A stretch of 64,000 bases of DNA from an uncultured Chromatiaceae bacterium. GTDB lineage: Bacteria; Pseudomonadota; Gammaproteobacteria; Tenderiales; Tenderiaceae. Shown here in pieces: positions 11,036-21,498 of this stretch; within the stretch, counting starts at the first letter, position 1, and each line of letters opens with the position of its first letter. The position numbers were made by a program, and so were the translations under genes. Under the pieces are notes generated by a model. The model was not told where the DNA came from. It made no database searches and saw nothing but the letters and a program-made list of their open reading frames with translations. The stretch covers positions 1 through 64,000 of the forward strand of contig CALZIO010000007.1 in NCBI GenBank assembly GCA_945787785.1, read 5' to 3'.

Positions 11036-11617
11036 TTAACCTTTGACCAAGCCGGAAAAACCCATAAAGGCCATCGACATCAAACCAGCTGTTATCAGGG
11101 CAATGGCAGGGCCGCGGAAAGCAACGGGCACATCAGCAACGGTAATTCTTTCTCGCATTGCTGCGAACAGAATTAGCACCATTGAGAAGCCGGCCGCGGC
11201 ACCAAATCCGTAGATTGCGGATTCTAGGAAGCCATGTTCTTCCTGTACATTGAGCAAGGCAACACCTAAAACAGCGCAGTTGGTCGTGATTAACGGCAGG
11301 AATATACCCAGCACCTTATATAGAAGGGGGCTGGTTTTGTGTACGACCATTTCCGTGAATTGTACAACTACGGCAATCACCAGGATAAAAGTGATAGTGC
11401 GCAGATATTCCAGCCCAAGAGGTGCCAGCAGGAATTCATTGGCCAGATAACTGCAAACTGATGAGAGGGTAAGGACAAAGGTGGTAGCCAGCGCCATACC
11501 TGTGGCTGTTTCCAATTTTTTGGAGACACCCATAAAGGGGCACAGGCCAAGAAACTTGACCAGGACAAAATTATTTACCAGCACAGTGCTGATAAGGATG
11601 AGGGCATATTCGGTCAT
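11036..11617 (-). CDS. rnfA: RNF electron transport complex subunit A
   Basis: A 193-residue six-helix membrane subunit and first gene of the rnfABCDGE operon. It has [14 protein letters not shown] and [13 protein letters not shown], matching its paralogue RnfE at the other end of the operon. The ~180 bp between metG and this gene are AT-rich and should hold the operon promoter, though I cannot place a convincing -35/-10 pair. Confidence 0.96.
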   Translation of the reverse strand: MTEYALILISTVLVNNFVLVKFLGLCPFMGVSKKLETATGMALATTFVLTLSSVCSYLANEFLLAPLGLEYLRTITFILVIAVVVQFTEMVVHKTSPLLYKVLGIFLPLITTNCAVLGVALLNVQEEHGFLESAIYGFGAAAGFSMVLILFAAMRERITVADVPVAFRGPAIALITAGLMSMAFMGFSGLVKG

Positions 11618-11799
11618 ATCTTTAATAAATCAATGGGTTGAGCTTGTCCTGCGGTATTGCTGCTGACAGTATGTTGGCAGGTAAACTGCAAAAAAATACT
11701 AGCGTATAGTAGGTGTCCTTTATCACAAAATCAACACTCAAATTGTATATGTTATAACTATAAATTATAAAGAGCGGTTTAGTCAGGCTTGTTTTGCCG

Positions 11800-13860
11800 T
11801 TATTTGACCTTCATACCCGGTTGTGCACCTTCATGAGGCTCCAAAATCCAAAGTTCTTTGCCGCCTGGACCTGCCGCCAGCACCATGCCTTCTGAAATCC
11901 CGAAACGCATTTTACGTGGTGCCAGGTTGGCCACCATAACGGTTAATTTGTCTTGCAGTTCTTCCGGGGCGTAGGCTGACTTGATACCGGCAAATACATT
12001 GCGGGTGTTCTGCTCGCCGATGTCCAGTGTCAGTTGTAACAACTTGTCGGCTCCTTCAACATGATCGGCTTTGACGATGCGGGCGATGCGCAGGTCTACC
12101 TTGGCAAAATCCTCGTAGCTGATATGTTCCATTACATCCTCTTTGTTCTGTTGTGCCTGGCCATGGCGGGTGGGTGAGTGTTCTGTCTTTTTCAGGTTCT
12201 CGGTACTTTCTGCCATCATGGACTCGATCTGTTTTGCTTCAATTCGAGTGATCATGTGTTTATACGGTTTGATTTCATGATCAAGCACAAGGTGGCCGTT
12301 GTCTGCCCACACAAGTGGTTTAATGTTAAGGAACTCCTCAACCTGTTGCGCCAATTGCGGCAAGACTGGTTTGAGATAGATGGTTAACAAGCGAAAGGCG
12401 TTAACAATTGAGGTGCAGATCTGATGTAGATTTTCATCCTGGCCTTCCTCTTTGGCGAGTACCCATGGTTTTGTCTCATCGACATATTCATTGGCAATAT
12501 CTGCCAGTGCCATGATTTCACGCATCGCTTCGCTGAACTGACGTCCTTCGTAGAGGATCGCAATTTCTGCCTGTTTCGCTTGAATCGTCTGCAACATGGT
12601 GTGCCCGGCAGAGTCGAGTGTTGCACTCAATTTGTTGTCGTAGCGCTTTTTAATAAATCCTGCTGATCGTGAAGCGATATTGATATATTTGCCCACCAGG
12701 TTGCTGTTAACGCGGGCGACAAAGTCCTCAAGGTTGAGATCGATGTCTTCTATTCGATCGCTGAGTTTGGCGGCGAAATAGTAACGCAGGTATTCCGGTT
12801 TCAAATGATTGAGATAGGTGCGCGCCATGATGAAGGTACCGCGAGATTTGGACATCTTCTGTCCGTTTACGGTCAGAAAGCCATGAACGCAGATCTTGTT
12901 CGGGGTGCGATAGCCTGAAAATTTCAGCGTTGCCGGCCAGAACAGGGCGTGAAAATAGAGAATATCCTTGCCAATGAAGTGATAAATCTCGGCATCGCTT
13001 TCTGGTTTCCAGTACGCATCGAAATCAAGGCCTTTCTGTTTGCACAGATTTTTGAAGCTGGCCATGTAACCGATGGGCGCATCGAGCCAAACATAGAAAT
13101 ATTTACCCGGTGCATCGGGGATCTCAAATCCAAAATAGGGCGCGTCGCGTGAGATATCCCAGTCTTTTAAGCCGGATTCAAACCACTCGCTGATTTTATT
13201 GGTCGCTTCAGCCTGTAACGGGGCTTGGTCTCCGCTTTCCAGAAGCCACTGCTTTAAAAATTCCTCGCATTCGCCCAACTTGAAAAAATGGTGTTCTGAT
13301 TCCTTGAGCACAGGTTTGGCGCCGGAGACAGCTGAATATGGGGCGATCAGATCTGTCGGGCCATAGGTGGCGCCACAAACTTCACACGAATCTCCATATT
13401 GATCTTCCGCCTTGCAATTAGGACAGCTACCCTTGATGAATCTGTCGGGTAAGAACATTTTTTTCTGTGGATCGTAAAGTTGCTCAATGGTGCGGATGTC
13501 AATCAGTCCATTGGTCTTTAATTCACGATATATACCCTGTGATAATTCACGGTTTTCATCTGAGTTTGTCGAATAATAATTATTAAACGCTATATGGAAA
13601 TCAGTGAAGTCGCCTAGATGTTCTCCGTGAACACGTTCAATCAGAGCTTCAGGTGTAATCCCTTCTTGCTGCGCGCGCAACATAATGGGAGTGCCGTGGG
13701 TGTCGTCTGCACAAACGTAGTAGCAGTCGTGGCCAGCCATTTTTTGAAATCGAACCCAGATGTCGGTTTGAATGTATTCAACTAAATGGCCTATATGTAT
13801 CGAACCATTAGCATAGGGTAGTGCACTGGTGACAAGTATTTTTCTTGGTTTTGATGACAT
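11800..13860 (-). CDS. metG: Methionyl-tRNA synthetase
   Basis: A 686-residue class I synthetase that charges tRNA-Met. It has the HIGH motif ([10 protein letters not shown], ~residue 21), a zinc knuckle with CPNC and CEVC (~residues 145-160), and the KMSKS loop (~residue 335). A C-terminal EMAPII-like tRNA-binding domain (~residues 580-686) is joined by a charged linker. Length is normal for the dimeric bacterial type. The ATG sits at the normal distance from the first conserved segment. Upstream on the other strand, after one extra gene, comes apbC, its usual divergent neighbour. Confidence 0.97.
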   Translation of the reverse strand: MSSKPRKILVTSALPYANGSIHIGHLVEYIQTDIWVRFQKMAGHDCYYVCADDTHGTPIMLRAQQEGITPEALIERVHGEHLGDFTDFHIAFNNYYSTNSDENRELSQGIYRELKTNGLIDIRTIEQLYDPQKKMFLPDRFIKGSCPNCKAEDQYGDSCEVCGATYGPTDLIAPYSAVSGAKPVLKESEHHFFKLGECEEFLKQWLLESGDQAPLQAEATNKISEWFESGLKDWDISRDAPYFGFEIPDAPGKYFYVWLDAPIGYMASFKNLCKQKGLDFDAYWKPESDAEIYHFIGKDILYFHALFWPATLKFSGYRTPNKICVHGFLTVNGQKMSKSRGTFIMARTYLNHLKPEYLRYYFAAKLSDRIEDIDLNLEDFVARVNSNLVGKYINIASRSAGFIKKRYDNKLSATLDSAGHTMLQTIQAKQAEIAILYEGRQFSEAMREIMALADIANEYVDETKPWVLAKEEGQDENLHQICTSIVNAFRLLTIYLKPVLPQLAQQVEEFLNIKPLVWADNGHLVLDHEIKPYKHMITRIEAKQIESMMAESTENLKKTEHSPTRHGQAQQNKEDVMEHISYEDFAKVDLRIARIVKADHVEGADKLLQLTLDIGEQNTRNVFAGIKSAYAPEELQDKLTVMVANLAPRKMRFGISEGMVLAAGPGGKELWILEPHEGAQPGMKVK

Positions 13861-13989
13861 CTTGCTAGTCAGATCCGTTACAAAGGCAAAGGCAAGAATT
13901 ATAGCCTAAATAACTGATTTAGAGTGACTGCAGAGTTGGATGAGTTGTTCTTTTGGTGGAGTGCAATAGGTATTGGAAAAGTCAGGGTA

Positions 13990-14017
13990 AAATAAAACGG
14001 GAAGCGATTGCTTCCCG
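13990..14017 (-). terminator. Rho-independent terminator of the secreted-protein gene
   Basis: A perfect 8-bp stem (CGGGAAGC / GCTTCCCG) with a GATT loop lies at 13998-14017. On the minus strand it is followed by TTTTATTTT. It lies ~60 bp past the stop codon of the minus-strand gene at 14076, so it separates that gene from metG. Confidence 0.8.
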
Positions 14018-14075
14018 ATTCAGTTCAGTCCCATTTTTAATCTACGAGCTTGTCGTATCTCACCAGTCCTAAGAA

Positions 14076-15095
14076 CTAAGGAAATATCGGCTCAGGTCCA
14101 AAGGTTGGTTCATCCCAGTCAAAGGGTGATAGTGGTGCCGTAAGCCCGCCAGTGGAAAGCTCTGTGGCTTCATCACCAGAGGTCTGGCTGATCACATTTT
14201 GTACTGATACAGCTATGATGTCAGCATCTACAATATCAGATTGCACCAGCCAATTGGTTGAAACTGTGTCGGCTTCATCCCAGGAAACTGTATCACCGCC
14301 TAGTGTCATGCTGCCTGCTGGAGTTAACGGAGCCGATACATAATAGTTGGTCGGGAAGAGCGGTGGGCTAGAAGTGTTGCCCATCACGCCAGAAGATGCT
14401 CGATGCTCAAATTGTTGGCGTGCATTTGGGTCGACGTCATTACTACCAGTGGGATCAATAGGAATGATCTGAGAGATGCTCATTCTAGAGCCAATGACAT
14501 CATTTGTATCAGGAGTGGCAGCCGGAAAAAATGTCATCTGAGTATAATTGATATAATCAAATGTGGATTGCATGTCATCGCGATCGAAAACCTGTGTCAG
14601 GTGTATAGAAAACATTTCCTCTGCCGGAGTTGGTGGCAAATTATTAATATCGCCGACGCTTACTATGCCAGGATCCCGAAATCGCATCATGCTGCGCTGA
14701 AGCACGACTTGGTCAGTAAAACCCTCGACTTCATCCCTAACGTTTTGCTTGGCAGCCACGCCTTGGGAAATGCCTTGGCCGACAAAGGCGAACGGTACAA
14801 AGCTTTCAGATGTGAATGTTTGTGCGTCAGCAGCGCCATCAGCGTTAGGGTCCGTCACGATCAGCTGTATATAAGCGTAGTCATCGACGATGATTTCTTG
14901 TTGAATAAAGCCGTTATCTTCAGCCAGGGTTCTACATGAACTGACGCCAGCTGCACTACAGGCAGCGGTGGTGTTGATTGCGCCACTGTCGGCCGACCAT
15001 TGGTCGTAATTGATTGGTGCTGCTGCGAAGGACACGCTTGGTAATACAACTGCGGATAATCCCAATAACTTCAGGGCTTTGTACTTTGTTGTCAT
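14076..15095 (-). CDS. Secreted protein of unknown function
   Basis: A 339-residue protein with a clear signal peptide (basic start, then LLGLSAVVLPSVSFA, cleavage after SFA). The mature part is acidic, rich in Asp, Thr, Ser and Gly, and has two Cys near the start (residues ~47 and 54) that could form a disulfide. I do not recognise the family and no catalytic motif stands out. It has its own terminator and sits between metG and apbC, which are normally adjacent, so it is probably a lineage-specific insertion into a conserved neighbourhood. Tandem 11-bp repeats lie ~80 bp upstream. Expression as a single gene is likely. Confidence 0.75.
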   Translation of the reverse strand: MTTKYKALKLLGLSAVVLPSVSFAAAPINYDQWSADSGAINTTAACSAAGVSSCRTLAEDNGFIQQEIIVDDYAYIQLIVTDPNADGAADAQTFTSESFVPFAFVGQGISQGVAAKQNVRDEVEGFTDQVVLQRSMMRFRDPGIVSVGDINNLPPTPAEEMFSIHLTQVFDRDDMQSTFDYINYTQMTFFPAATPDTNDVIGSRMSISQIIPIDPTGSNDVDPNARQQFEHRASSGVMGNTSSPPLFPTNYYVSAPLTPAGSMTLGGDTVSWDEADTVSTNWLVQSDIVDADIIAVSVQNVISQTSGDEATELSTGGLTAPLSPFDWDEPTFGPEPIFP

Positions 15096-15176
15096 TGTCT
15101 TCCTCCCAAACTACATTTATAAAGACTTTGTTCTAACAGATGATATAGCCAAAAGGTGGTATATGTCCAAAACTTT

Positions 15177-15209
15177 TTGTTAGGCATTTGTTAGGCATTG
15201 TTTTGCATT
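15177..15209. promoter_or_regulatory. Tandem 11-bp direct repeats in a divergent intergenic region
   Basis: Two perfect copies of TTGTTAGGCAT (15177-15187 and 15188-15198) are followed by a degenerate third, TGTTTTGCATT (15199-15209). An 11-bp period puts each copy on the same face of the helix, the pattern of OmpR/PhoB-type response-regulator operators. It lies in the 327-bp gap between the secreted-protein gene (start 15095, minus) and apbC (start 15423, plus), nearer the former. The rest of the gap is AT-rich with no gene visible. Similar arrays occur at 24444 and 36901. Operator function is inferred. Confidence 0.5.
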
Positions 15210-15422
15210 AGAATTTGCTAGTTAATGAATCGAAAGGTTTGAATAAGAATTAAGCAAAAACTGTCCTATTGATGTGAGCATTAATAATGCTCGTAGGATA
15301 TTCTCAAATATAAATTCAGCCAAAATGTTTTAATTTACTGTGTGTGAATCTGGCCAAGCTAATTTGTGGTAGATTAAGATTAGATAATTTTAGAAGTGTT
15401 AGATTTTAAAGGGAGATTTGTA

Positions 15423-16514
15423 ATGTCTGAATTAACCAATTCGACAGTAGAGGGTGTTTTGAGTCAGGTTGTCGATCCCCATTCAGCGCTTGATTTGGTC
15501 GCCAGTAAATCAGTTAAGAGCATAGAGGTCGCTGACGACAAAGTTTCAGTCAAAATTGTGTTGGGTTATCCCGCAGATGGTTACATTGCTGTATTACAGC
15601 AGGAAGTTGAAGAAAAGCTGCGGCAGCTCGGTGCTTCCATTGAGCTGAGCCTTGATATCGGCTGGGAAGTCACTACCAGATCAGTCCAGCCCGGCGTGAA
15701 GGTTTTTGACACTATAAAAAATATAGTTGCGATCGCGTCTGGAAAAGGTGGTGTAGGTAAGTCAACCACCACGGTCAATTTGGCCCTTGCACTGGTCAAA
15801 GAGGGTGCCAAGGTAGGTATTTTGGATGCCGACATCTATGGTCCCAGTCAACCTCGTATGCTTGGCATAGATGCCCGGCCGGAGTCCACCGACGGCAAAA
15901 CCATGGAGCCGCTCGAGGCCTACGGGGTAGAGGCCATGTCAATTGGTTTTCTGATCGATGAAGAGACACCGATGGTCTGGCGCGGTCCGATGGTGACCCA
16001 GGCGTTGGAACAATTGTTGCGCGATACGAACTGGCGCGACCTTGATTACCTGCTTATCGATATGCCACCTGGCACCGGTGATGTACAGCTTACTCTGTCA
16101 CAGAAAATTCCGGTCAGTGGTGCAGTGATTGTCACCACGCCTCAGGATATTGCCCTGCTTGATGCGCGTAAAGGCTTGAAAATGTTTGAGAAGGTTAATG
16201 TAAAGGTGCTGGGTATTGTGGAGAATATGAGCACTCACATCTGTAGTCAGTGCGGCCATGAAGAGCATATTTTCGGTGCCGGTGGCGGCGAGACAATGGC
16301 GCGGGACTACGATGTTGATTTACTTGGCTCCTTACCACTTGATATCACGATCCGCGAGAATGCTGATGGCGGCAAACCCAGTGTTACGGCAGATCCAGAG
16401 GGTGCAATTGCCAAGGCTTATGGCGAGATCGCTCGCAAGGTAGCGGCCAAGTTGGCACTGCAGGCCAAGGATTTTAGTGGCAAGTTTCCCAATATTGTTA
16501 TTCAAAACACCTAA
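15423..16514 (+). CDS. apbC: Iron-sulfur cluster carrier ATPase ApbC/Mrp
   Basis: A 363-residue P-loop protein of the Mrp/NBP35 family that carries and transfers Fe-S clusters. The N-terminal ~90 residues are the MIP18-like (DUF59) domain. The deviant Walker A GKGGVGKS is at residues 107-114, and the cluster-binding CSQC pair is at residues 274-277. The ATG at 15423 is chosen over an upstream in-frame codon at 15396 because GGGAG lies 8 bp before it and the protein then begins in the family style. dcd follows 77 bp later, the usual partner order. Confidence 0.95.
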   Translation: MSELTNSTVEGVLSQVVDPHSALDLVASKSVKSIEVADDKVSVKIVLGYPADGYIAVLQQEVEEKLRQLGASIELSLDIGWEVTTRSVQPGVKVFDTIKNIVAIASGKGGVGKSTTTVNLALALVKEGAKVGILDADIYGPSQPRMLGIDARPESTDGKTMEPLEAYGVEAMSIGFLIDEETPMVWRGPMVTQALEQLLRDTNWRDLDYLLIDMPPGTGDVQLTLSQKIPVSGAVIVTTPQDIALLDARKGLKMFEKVNVKVLGIVENMSTHICSQCGHEEHIFGAGGGETMARDYDVDLLGSLPLDITIRENADGGKPSVTADPEGAIAKAYGEIARKVAAKLALQAKDFSGKFPNIVIQNT

Positions 16515-16591
16515 TCAGGTGACTGTTGCAGGTGATGTCTCTACAATATGCCGCTTGATAAAACAATCAGAATTGTTAGGCGGGATTAGGA

Positions 16592-17158
16592 ATGAGTATT
16601 AAGTCGGATAAGTGGATTCGCCGCATGGTGGAGCAACAGGGAATGATCGATCCGTTTGAACCAAGACAGGTGCGTGAATCGGATGGTGGGCGAATCATTT
16701 CATACGGAACCTCGAGTTATGGCTATGACATTCGCTGTTCTGACGAATTCAAGATTTTTACTAATATCAATTCTGCCATCGTCGATCCCAAAGATTTTGA
16801 TGACAACAGTTTTGTCGATGTGAAATCAGATGTTTGTATCATTCCCCCGAATTCATTTGCCCTGGCGCGCACAGTCGAATACTTCCGTATCCCGCGCAGT
16901 GTCTTGACCATCTGTCTGGGCAAATCGACCTACGCCCGCTGCGGCATTATCGTCAATGTGACGCCCTTGGAACCGGAATGGGAAGGGCATGTGACACTGG
17001 AGTTTTCCAACACCACGCCATTGCCGGCCAAGATTTACGCCAATGAAGGCGTCGCCCAGGTGTTGTTCCTTGAGTCTGACGAGATATGTGAAACCTCGTA
17101 TGGGGATCGTGCTGGAAAATATCAGGGGCAAACAGGAGTCACTCTGCCGCGCGCTTGA
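16592..17158 (+). CDS. dcd: dCTP deaminase
   Basis: A 188-residue trimeric enzyme that deaminates dCTP to dUTP for thymidylate synthesis. Visible signatures are [12 protein letters not shown], the nucleotide-binding GKSTYARCG, and the catalytic Glu in [12 protein letters not shown]. Length fits the monofunctional enzyme. It follows apbC in the same direction and converges on the DUF3108 gene. Confidence 0.96.
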   Translation: MSIKSDKWIRRMVEQQGMIDPFEPRQVRESDGGRIISYGTSSYGYDIRCSDEFKIFTNINSAIVDPKDFDDNSFVDVKSDVCIIPPNSFALARTVEYFRIPRSVLTICLGKSTYARCGIIVNVTPLEPEWEGHVTLEFSNTTPLPAKIYANEGVAQVLFLESDEICETSYGDRAGKYQGQTGVTLPRA

Positions 17159-17175
17159 TAATCTCGGGATAGTGC

Positions 17176-17931
17176 CTAAAGATTCTTTTGGAGGGTTAGG
17201 CCGGTGAATGATTCCAGTTTCAGGTCAAGCTCTCTGCCATCTTCAACCTGAACTATCCTGACGGGCAGATATCCCAATTCTTTGGCGTACCAGAGGGTGG
17301 TGTCGCGTTTGCCGGGAAGTAAAAGTTTGACGGTATTTAAATTGCCAAACTTTGTCTTGATTGTCTCTTCCCCCAGATTACTGAACTCATACGTTTTTAA
17401 TGTGCCACCATCGGCAACCTTGTAAACCAGCGCTGATTTACCTTCCCTCAGATCGTACATCACCGCTAAGTGATAGAGCAGCTTGTCCAGTGTGCGCACA
17501 GGAATTTTCATGCTCCAGGAATCATTGTTGATCACATTGGTGACGCGCATTTTGTCCCAGTCAAACTTGAGTTTGACATGCCGTTCTTGCTTGCTGCTGG
17601 TACGATCGTAGCTGTAGTTGATGGGCCTCAGGTGTTGCTCATTAAACACCCACTCACTTTTTTCCAGCAATTGGGAATCGGTAAACCAGCGTGCATAACC
17701 GGTGGCCTGTGAAAAAGACTCGTATATATAATTACCATCGCCATTCTTATAAAGTCTGCGGGTCGTTTCTCCCAGCGTCAACGGACCCATGGTCAGTTTA
17801 TAGGTCACAGTAAACAATTCCGGCTGCATAGCTTCAGTCTCTGCCTGTGCAATATTGGTTAGCAACATGCAAAACATTAGCAAGCCAGTAAAAGTAACAA
17901 TGATTCGTTGAGATTGCAGATTCCGCATCAT
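17176..17931 (-). CDS. DUF3108 family periplasmic protein
   Basis: A 251-residue protein with a signal peptide (hydrophobic stretch IVTFTGLLMFCMLLT, cleavage after AQA). It has the DUF3108 pattern of a beta-rich domain that begins with a FTVTYKLTMGPLTLGE segment and ends with ELGYLPVRI. A longer frame runs upstream into purN, but the ATG at 17931, one base after the purN stop, gives a proper signal peptide and is preferred. No biochemical function is established. Translational coupling to purN is likely. Confidence 0.85.
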   Translation of the reverse strand: MMRNLQSQRIIVTFTGLLMFCMLLTNIAQAETEAMQPELFTVTYKLTMGPLTLGETTRRLYKNGDGNYIYESFSQATGYARWFTDSQLLEKSEWVFNEQHLRPINYSYDRTSSKQERHVKLKFDWDKMRVTNVINNDSWSMKIPVRTLDKLLYHLAVMYDLREGKSALVYKVADGGTLKTYEFSNLGEETIKTKFGNLNTVKLLLPGKRDTTLWYAKELGYLPVRIVQVEDGRELDLKLESFTGLTLQKNL

Positions 17932-17932
17932 G

Positions 17933-18586
17933 CTAATGTTTTTCAAGCTGTGGTACAGGTTCTCCATCGAGCATTGCTAGATCATTGGCCAGCTTCAAAC
18001 GACCCTCGGCAAACCAGCCAATCGCCTCAGGATAAATCCGATGTTCCTGCTGCAATACACGTTGCGCTAATAGTTCGGGTGTATCACCCGGCTCGATTGC
18101 TACAGTGGCACGATTGACCACGGGTCCGCCATCAAGCTCCGGTGTAACAAAATGAACACTCACGCCATGTTGATTCGAGCCTGACTCAATGGCACGTTTA
18201 TGGGTATTCAAGCCTTGAAAATTGGGCAACAAGGAGGGATGAATGTTCAACATGCGCCCAAGATAATGATTTACAAATTCTTCGGTCAGTATGCGCATAA
18301 AACCGGCGAGCACTACCAGGCCAGGCTGGTAATGATCAATTTGTTGACTTAGGGCCTGGTCGAACGCTCGACGATCGCTAAACTGAGTGTGATCCAGCAC
18401 GTGGGTTGGGATGCCGGCCTGTTCGGCCCGGTTCAGGCCAAAGGCGTCGGCACGGTTGCTGATAACTGCCTTGATGTCCGCATTAATCTGACCACTGGCG
18501 CAGGCATCAATTATCGCTTGCAGATTACTGCCGCTGCCGGAGATCAGCACCACCAATGCCAGGGGTGATTGCTGTGATTGCGCCAT
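17933..18586 (-). CDS. purN: Phosphoribosylglycinamide formyltransferase
   Basis: A 217-residue enzyme that formylates GAR with 10-formyl-tetrahydrofolate in purine synthesis. It shows the phosphate loop SGSGSNLQAI near the N-terminus, the catalytic NIHPSLLPNF (Asn, His) and the catalytic Asp in VTPELDGGPVV. It lies 3 bp after purM, the standard purMN order. Confidence 0.96.
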   Translation of the reverse strand: MAQSQQSPLALVVLISGSGSNLQAIIDACASGQINADIKAVISNRADAFGLNRAEQAGIPTHVLDHTQFSDRRAFDQALSQQIDHYQPGLVVLAGFMRILTEEFVNHYLGRMLNIHPSLLPNFQGLNTHKRAIESGSNQHGVSVHFVTPELDGGPVVNRATVAIEPGDTPELLAQRVLQQEHRIYPEAIGWFAEGRLKLANDLAMLDGEPVPQLEKH

Positions 18587-18589
18587 AGC

Positions 18590-19648
18590 TTACTTTTTTA
18601 GGACGACAGCTTCGTCAGCGGCGCTCGAGTTATGAATAGTGCCAATATGCCAGGCGGTTTCGCCGTGGCTGCGCAGGCATTCGAGTGCGCTGTCCAAGTC
18701 TTCCGCAGCAACAATCACTGTCATGCCTACGCCACAGTTAAAGGTGCGATGCATCTCTTTTTCTTCAACATTGCCTTGTTGTTGCAGCCAGTCGAAAATG
18801 GCGGGACGCTGCCAGGATTGGATTGAAATCTGTGCCTGACATCCTTCAGTCATTACACGAGGCAGGTTTTCCAGCAGACCGCCACCTGTGATGTGGGCAA
18901 GGGCGTGGACGTCTACTTTACTGAACAAATCCAGTAGTGATTTGATGTAAAGACGGGTCGGTGCCAATAGTGTTTCGCCCAGGGTGCTGTCTTCGAACGT
19001 GTCATCCAGTTTGGCGCCACTGACTTCGATTATTTTGCGGATCAGGGAATAACCATTCGAGTGGGGGCCGGATGATGCCAGGCCGACGATGACATCGCCT
19101 GCGTTGACCTTGCTGCCATCGATGATTTTGTCTTTTTCCACCACACCAACACAGAATCCAGCCAGGTCGTAGTCTTCGCCATCGTACATACCGGGCATCT
19201 CAGCGGTTTCACCGCCGATCAGGGCGCAACCCGCCTGTTCGCAACCAGCGCCGATGCCTGTTACGACAGCAGCAGCGGTGTCGATGCTTAGTTTTCCAGT
19301 GGCATAGTAGTCGAGAAAAAACAGTGGTTCAGCACCTTGCACGATCAGATCGTTGGCGCACATGGCAACCAGGTCGATACCAATGGTGTCATGCTTGCCC
19401 ATCTCCATGGCTAGTTTCAGCTTGGTGCCGACGCCATCGGTGCCTGAGACCAGAACCGGCTGTTTGTATTGCTCGGGAATTTCAAACATAGCGCCAAAGC
19501 CGCCAAGGCCGGCTATCACGCCGGGTCGGCGTGTCCGCGCTGCAATTGGCTTGATGATATCTACCAGGTTGTTGCCTGCTTCAATATCCACTCCAGCATC
19601 GCGGTAGCTCAGGGAGTTTGGTTTTTGTGGGTCCTGGGAGTTACTCAT
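18590..19648 (-). CDS. purM: Phosphoribosylformylglycinamidine cyclo-ligase
   Basis: A 352-residue AIR synthetase with [13 protein letters not shown] at the N-terminus, [26 protein letters not shown] and [13 protein letters not shown]. The frame extends upstream to a TTG at 19687, but the ATG at 19648 gives normal length. Its only visible ribosome-binding sequence, GAAAGAG, is rather distant. It heads a purM-purN-DUF3108 unit transcribed away from the divergent DUF2066 gene. Confidence 0.96.
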   Translation of the reverse strand: MSNSQDPQKPNSLSYRDAGVDIEAGNNLVDIIKPIAARTRRPGVIAGLGGFGAMFEIPEQYKQPVLVSGTDGVGTKLKLAMEMGKHDTIGIDLVAMCANDLIVQGAEPLFFLDYYATGKLSIDTAAAVVTGIGAGCEQAGCALIGGETAEMPGMYDGEDYDLAGFCVGVVEKDKIIDGSKVNAGDVIVGLASSGPHSNGYSLIRKIIEVSGAKLDDTFEDSTLGETLLAPTRLYIKSLLDLFSKVDVHALAHITGGGLLENLPRVMTEGCQAQISIQSWQRPAIFDWLQQQGNVEEKEMHRTFNCGVGMTVIVAAEDLDSALECLRSHGETAWHIGTIHNSSAADEAVVLKK

Positions 19649-19785
19649 AGATGTGATTCGCTCTTTCAAAATATCCGATGGCGCCAAGAAAGTGTATTAT
19701 TTTAAATGATCTTGTCAGGAACAGCGACATATAATCAGCGACTTAGATAATTACAACGAAACTGCTGCTAGAGTTGGGCGGTTAA

Positions 19786-20925
19786 GTGTTTTGGAGTTTA
19801 CTTTTGACGAATTACTGGAAAACGCGGTTCATCGGGCTGATGCTTGTTATTCAAGCGCTATTTATTTTGCCCGAACTGAATGCCGCAGAGGTTAAAGGGC
19901 TGTATCAGGCCAAGGTGCCGGTAGCTAATCAAACCCGTGAACAGCGCCTGGAGGTTTATCCCGATGCGTTGGCTCAGGTGGTTGTAAAACTGACGGGTGA
20001 TCAAGCTGTGGCTGATCTGGCTGAATTATCGGGTCTCATGAAGCGGGCGCGAACGCTGGTACAACAGTTTCATTACGAGGAGTTAGCGCCTGATAGTGAA
20101 GCTTTGATCGAGGAGGGTTTTACGCGCCTGCTGGTGGTTAGTTTTGATGATCAGGCAATTACCCAGGCATTAATTGAGGCAAATGTGCCGCTTTGGGGGC
20201 ATACGCGCCCCGAAGTGTTGCTGTGGTTGGCGATTGAAGACCGGGAAACGCGCTATATTCTGGCTGCAAATGCCTCAGCTGAATTAGAGACTTATTTGGC
20301 AAATCACGCAAAGGTGCGTGGTCTGCCCCTCATTTTGCCCTTGGTGGATCTTGAGGATCAGGCGCAGCTGAGCTTTGCCGATGTCTGGGGAGATTTCCGC
20401 CCGAATCTTGTTCAGGCTTCTCAGCGTTATGGTGTTAAAGCGATTCTGGTCGGTCGTTTGATTCGTTCCAGTCGAGGGATGTGGCAGGCGCGTTGGAGTT
20501 TGCATTACAACAACGACGTTACCACGCCATCTGAATATTGGCATGCAGAGGTGAATTTGCAGCAGGAGGCACTGATTGTTGGTGTTGATGGTGCCGCCGA
20601 CAGGATTGCGCAACGCTATGCTCAGCTCTACAGCATAGGTTCTGCCGACTCCGTTGGCATAAAGATTAAAGGCGTAAATGATCTGGCCAGCTATGCCCGT
20701 TCGATGAAATATCTTGAGTCACTGGACATTGTGACGGATGTCAATGTAGTCACTGTCAGGGCAGATGAAGTACAGTTCTTGCTGGATATCCGCGGTGACA
20801 GTCGCGGCTTGGAACAGGCTATCGCACTGGGGGGCACGCTGGTTCAAATTGGTGATGAAGATGCACTGTTGATTGAGAATGGAACAGCCTCTACAAGGGC
20901 GTTTGTGTATCAGCTTTTACCATGA
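19786..20925 (+). CDS. DUF2066 domain-containing protein
   Basis: A 379-residue exported protein; a hydrophobic signal (FIGLMLVIQALFILP) precedes NAAEVKGLYQAKVPV, the opening of the DUF2066 domain, which spans most of the protein. The GTG at 19786 has no obvious ribosome-binding site. The in-frame TTG at 19804 is preceded by GGAG at 7 bp and may be the true start. It heads a run of five tightly spaced plus-strand genes to nadC, in the conserved purM / DUF2066 / PerM / hda neighbourhood. Function unknown. Confidence 0.85.
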   Translation: MFWSLLLTNYWKTRFIGLMLVIQALFILPELNAAEVKGLYQAKVPVANQTREQRLEVYPDALAQVVVKLTGDQAVADLAELSGLMKRARTLVQQFHYEELAPDSEALIEEGFTRLLVVSFDDQAITQALIEANVPLWGHTRPEVLLWLAIEDRETRYILAANASAELETYLANHAKVRGLPLILPLVDLEDQAQLSFADVWGDFRPNLVQASQRYGVKAILVGRLIRSSRGMWQARWSLHYNNDVTTPSEYWHAEVNLQQEALIVGVDGAADRIAQRYAQLYSIGSADSVGIKIKGVNDLASYARSMKYLESLDIVTDVNVVTVRADEVQFLLDIRGDSRGLEQAIALGGTLVQIGDEDALLIENGTASTRAFVYQLLP

Positions 20926-21485
20926 GTTTTGGCCTGAAAGATATCCCCAATCTGATTAGTATTGCCCGGATCCTGCTAAGTCTGCCGGTTGCCTATCTGT
21001 TACTGGAAGAGCGATTTAGCGAGGCGCTGTTACTTTTTTTCATTGCTGGCGTATCCGATGCACTTGATGGATTTCTGGCCAAGCGTTTTGGTTGGCACAG
21101 CAGATTAGGCTCGATTTTAGATCCCCTGGCCGACAAGATGTTGCTGGTGACATCTTACTTATGTTTGGCATGGGTAGAGGTGATCCCGCTCTGGCTACTC
21201 TTGATGGTGTTTGGCCGGGATCTGATTATTATTATAGGTGGCTTGGCGTTTCACTGGTTGATCGGCCGTTTTGAGATGGCGCCAACCTGGATCAGCAAGA
21301 TTAATACGGCCCTGCAAATTGCTTTGGTACTGGCGCTGGTGTTATCAAACGGTTTATATCCATTACCAGGAGGGCTGCTGACCTGGTTGGTTTATGGCGT
21401 TTCAGTGACCACCGTATTGAGTGGGCTGGATTATATCTGGACCTGGGGGCGCAAGGCCTATCTGATCCGAAAAAAGAATCGCTAA
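20922..21485 (+). CDS. CDP-alcohol phosphatidyltransferase family protein
   Basis: A 187-residue membrane enzyme. The family signature is present near residue 50 as DG-x2-A-K-x8-G-x3-D-x3-D (with Lys in place of the usual Arg), the metal- and CDP-binding site. Four to five hydrophobic helices follow. It resembles phosphatidylglycerophosphate synthase, but I cannot tell whether it makes PGP or another CDP-diacylglycerol-derived lipid. It overlaps the DUF2066 gene by 4 bp, which implies coupled translation. Confidence 0.87.
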   Translation: MSFGLKDIPNLISIARILLSLPVAYLLLEERFSEALLLFFIAGVSDALDGFLAKRFGWHSRLGSILDPLADKMLLVTSYLCLAWVEVIPLWLLLMVFGRDLIIIIGGLAFHWLIGRFEMAPTWISKINTALQIALVLALVLSNGLYPLPGGLLTWLVYGVSVTTVLSGLDYIWTWGRKAYLIRKKNR

Positions 21486-21498
21486 TGGAATTCGCATC

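Noticed and set aside
11618-11799. A specific promoter for the rnf operon
   Set aside because: The gap is AT-rich and must contain one, but no -35/-10 pair with proper spacing was convincing.
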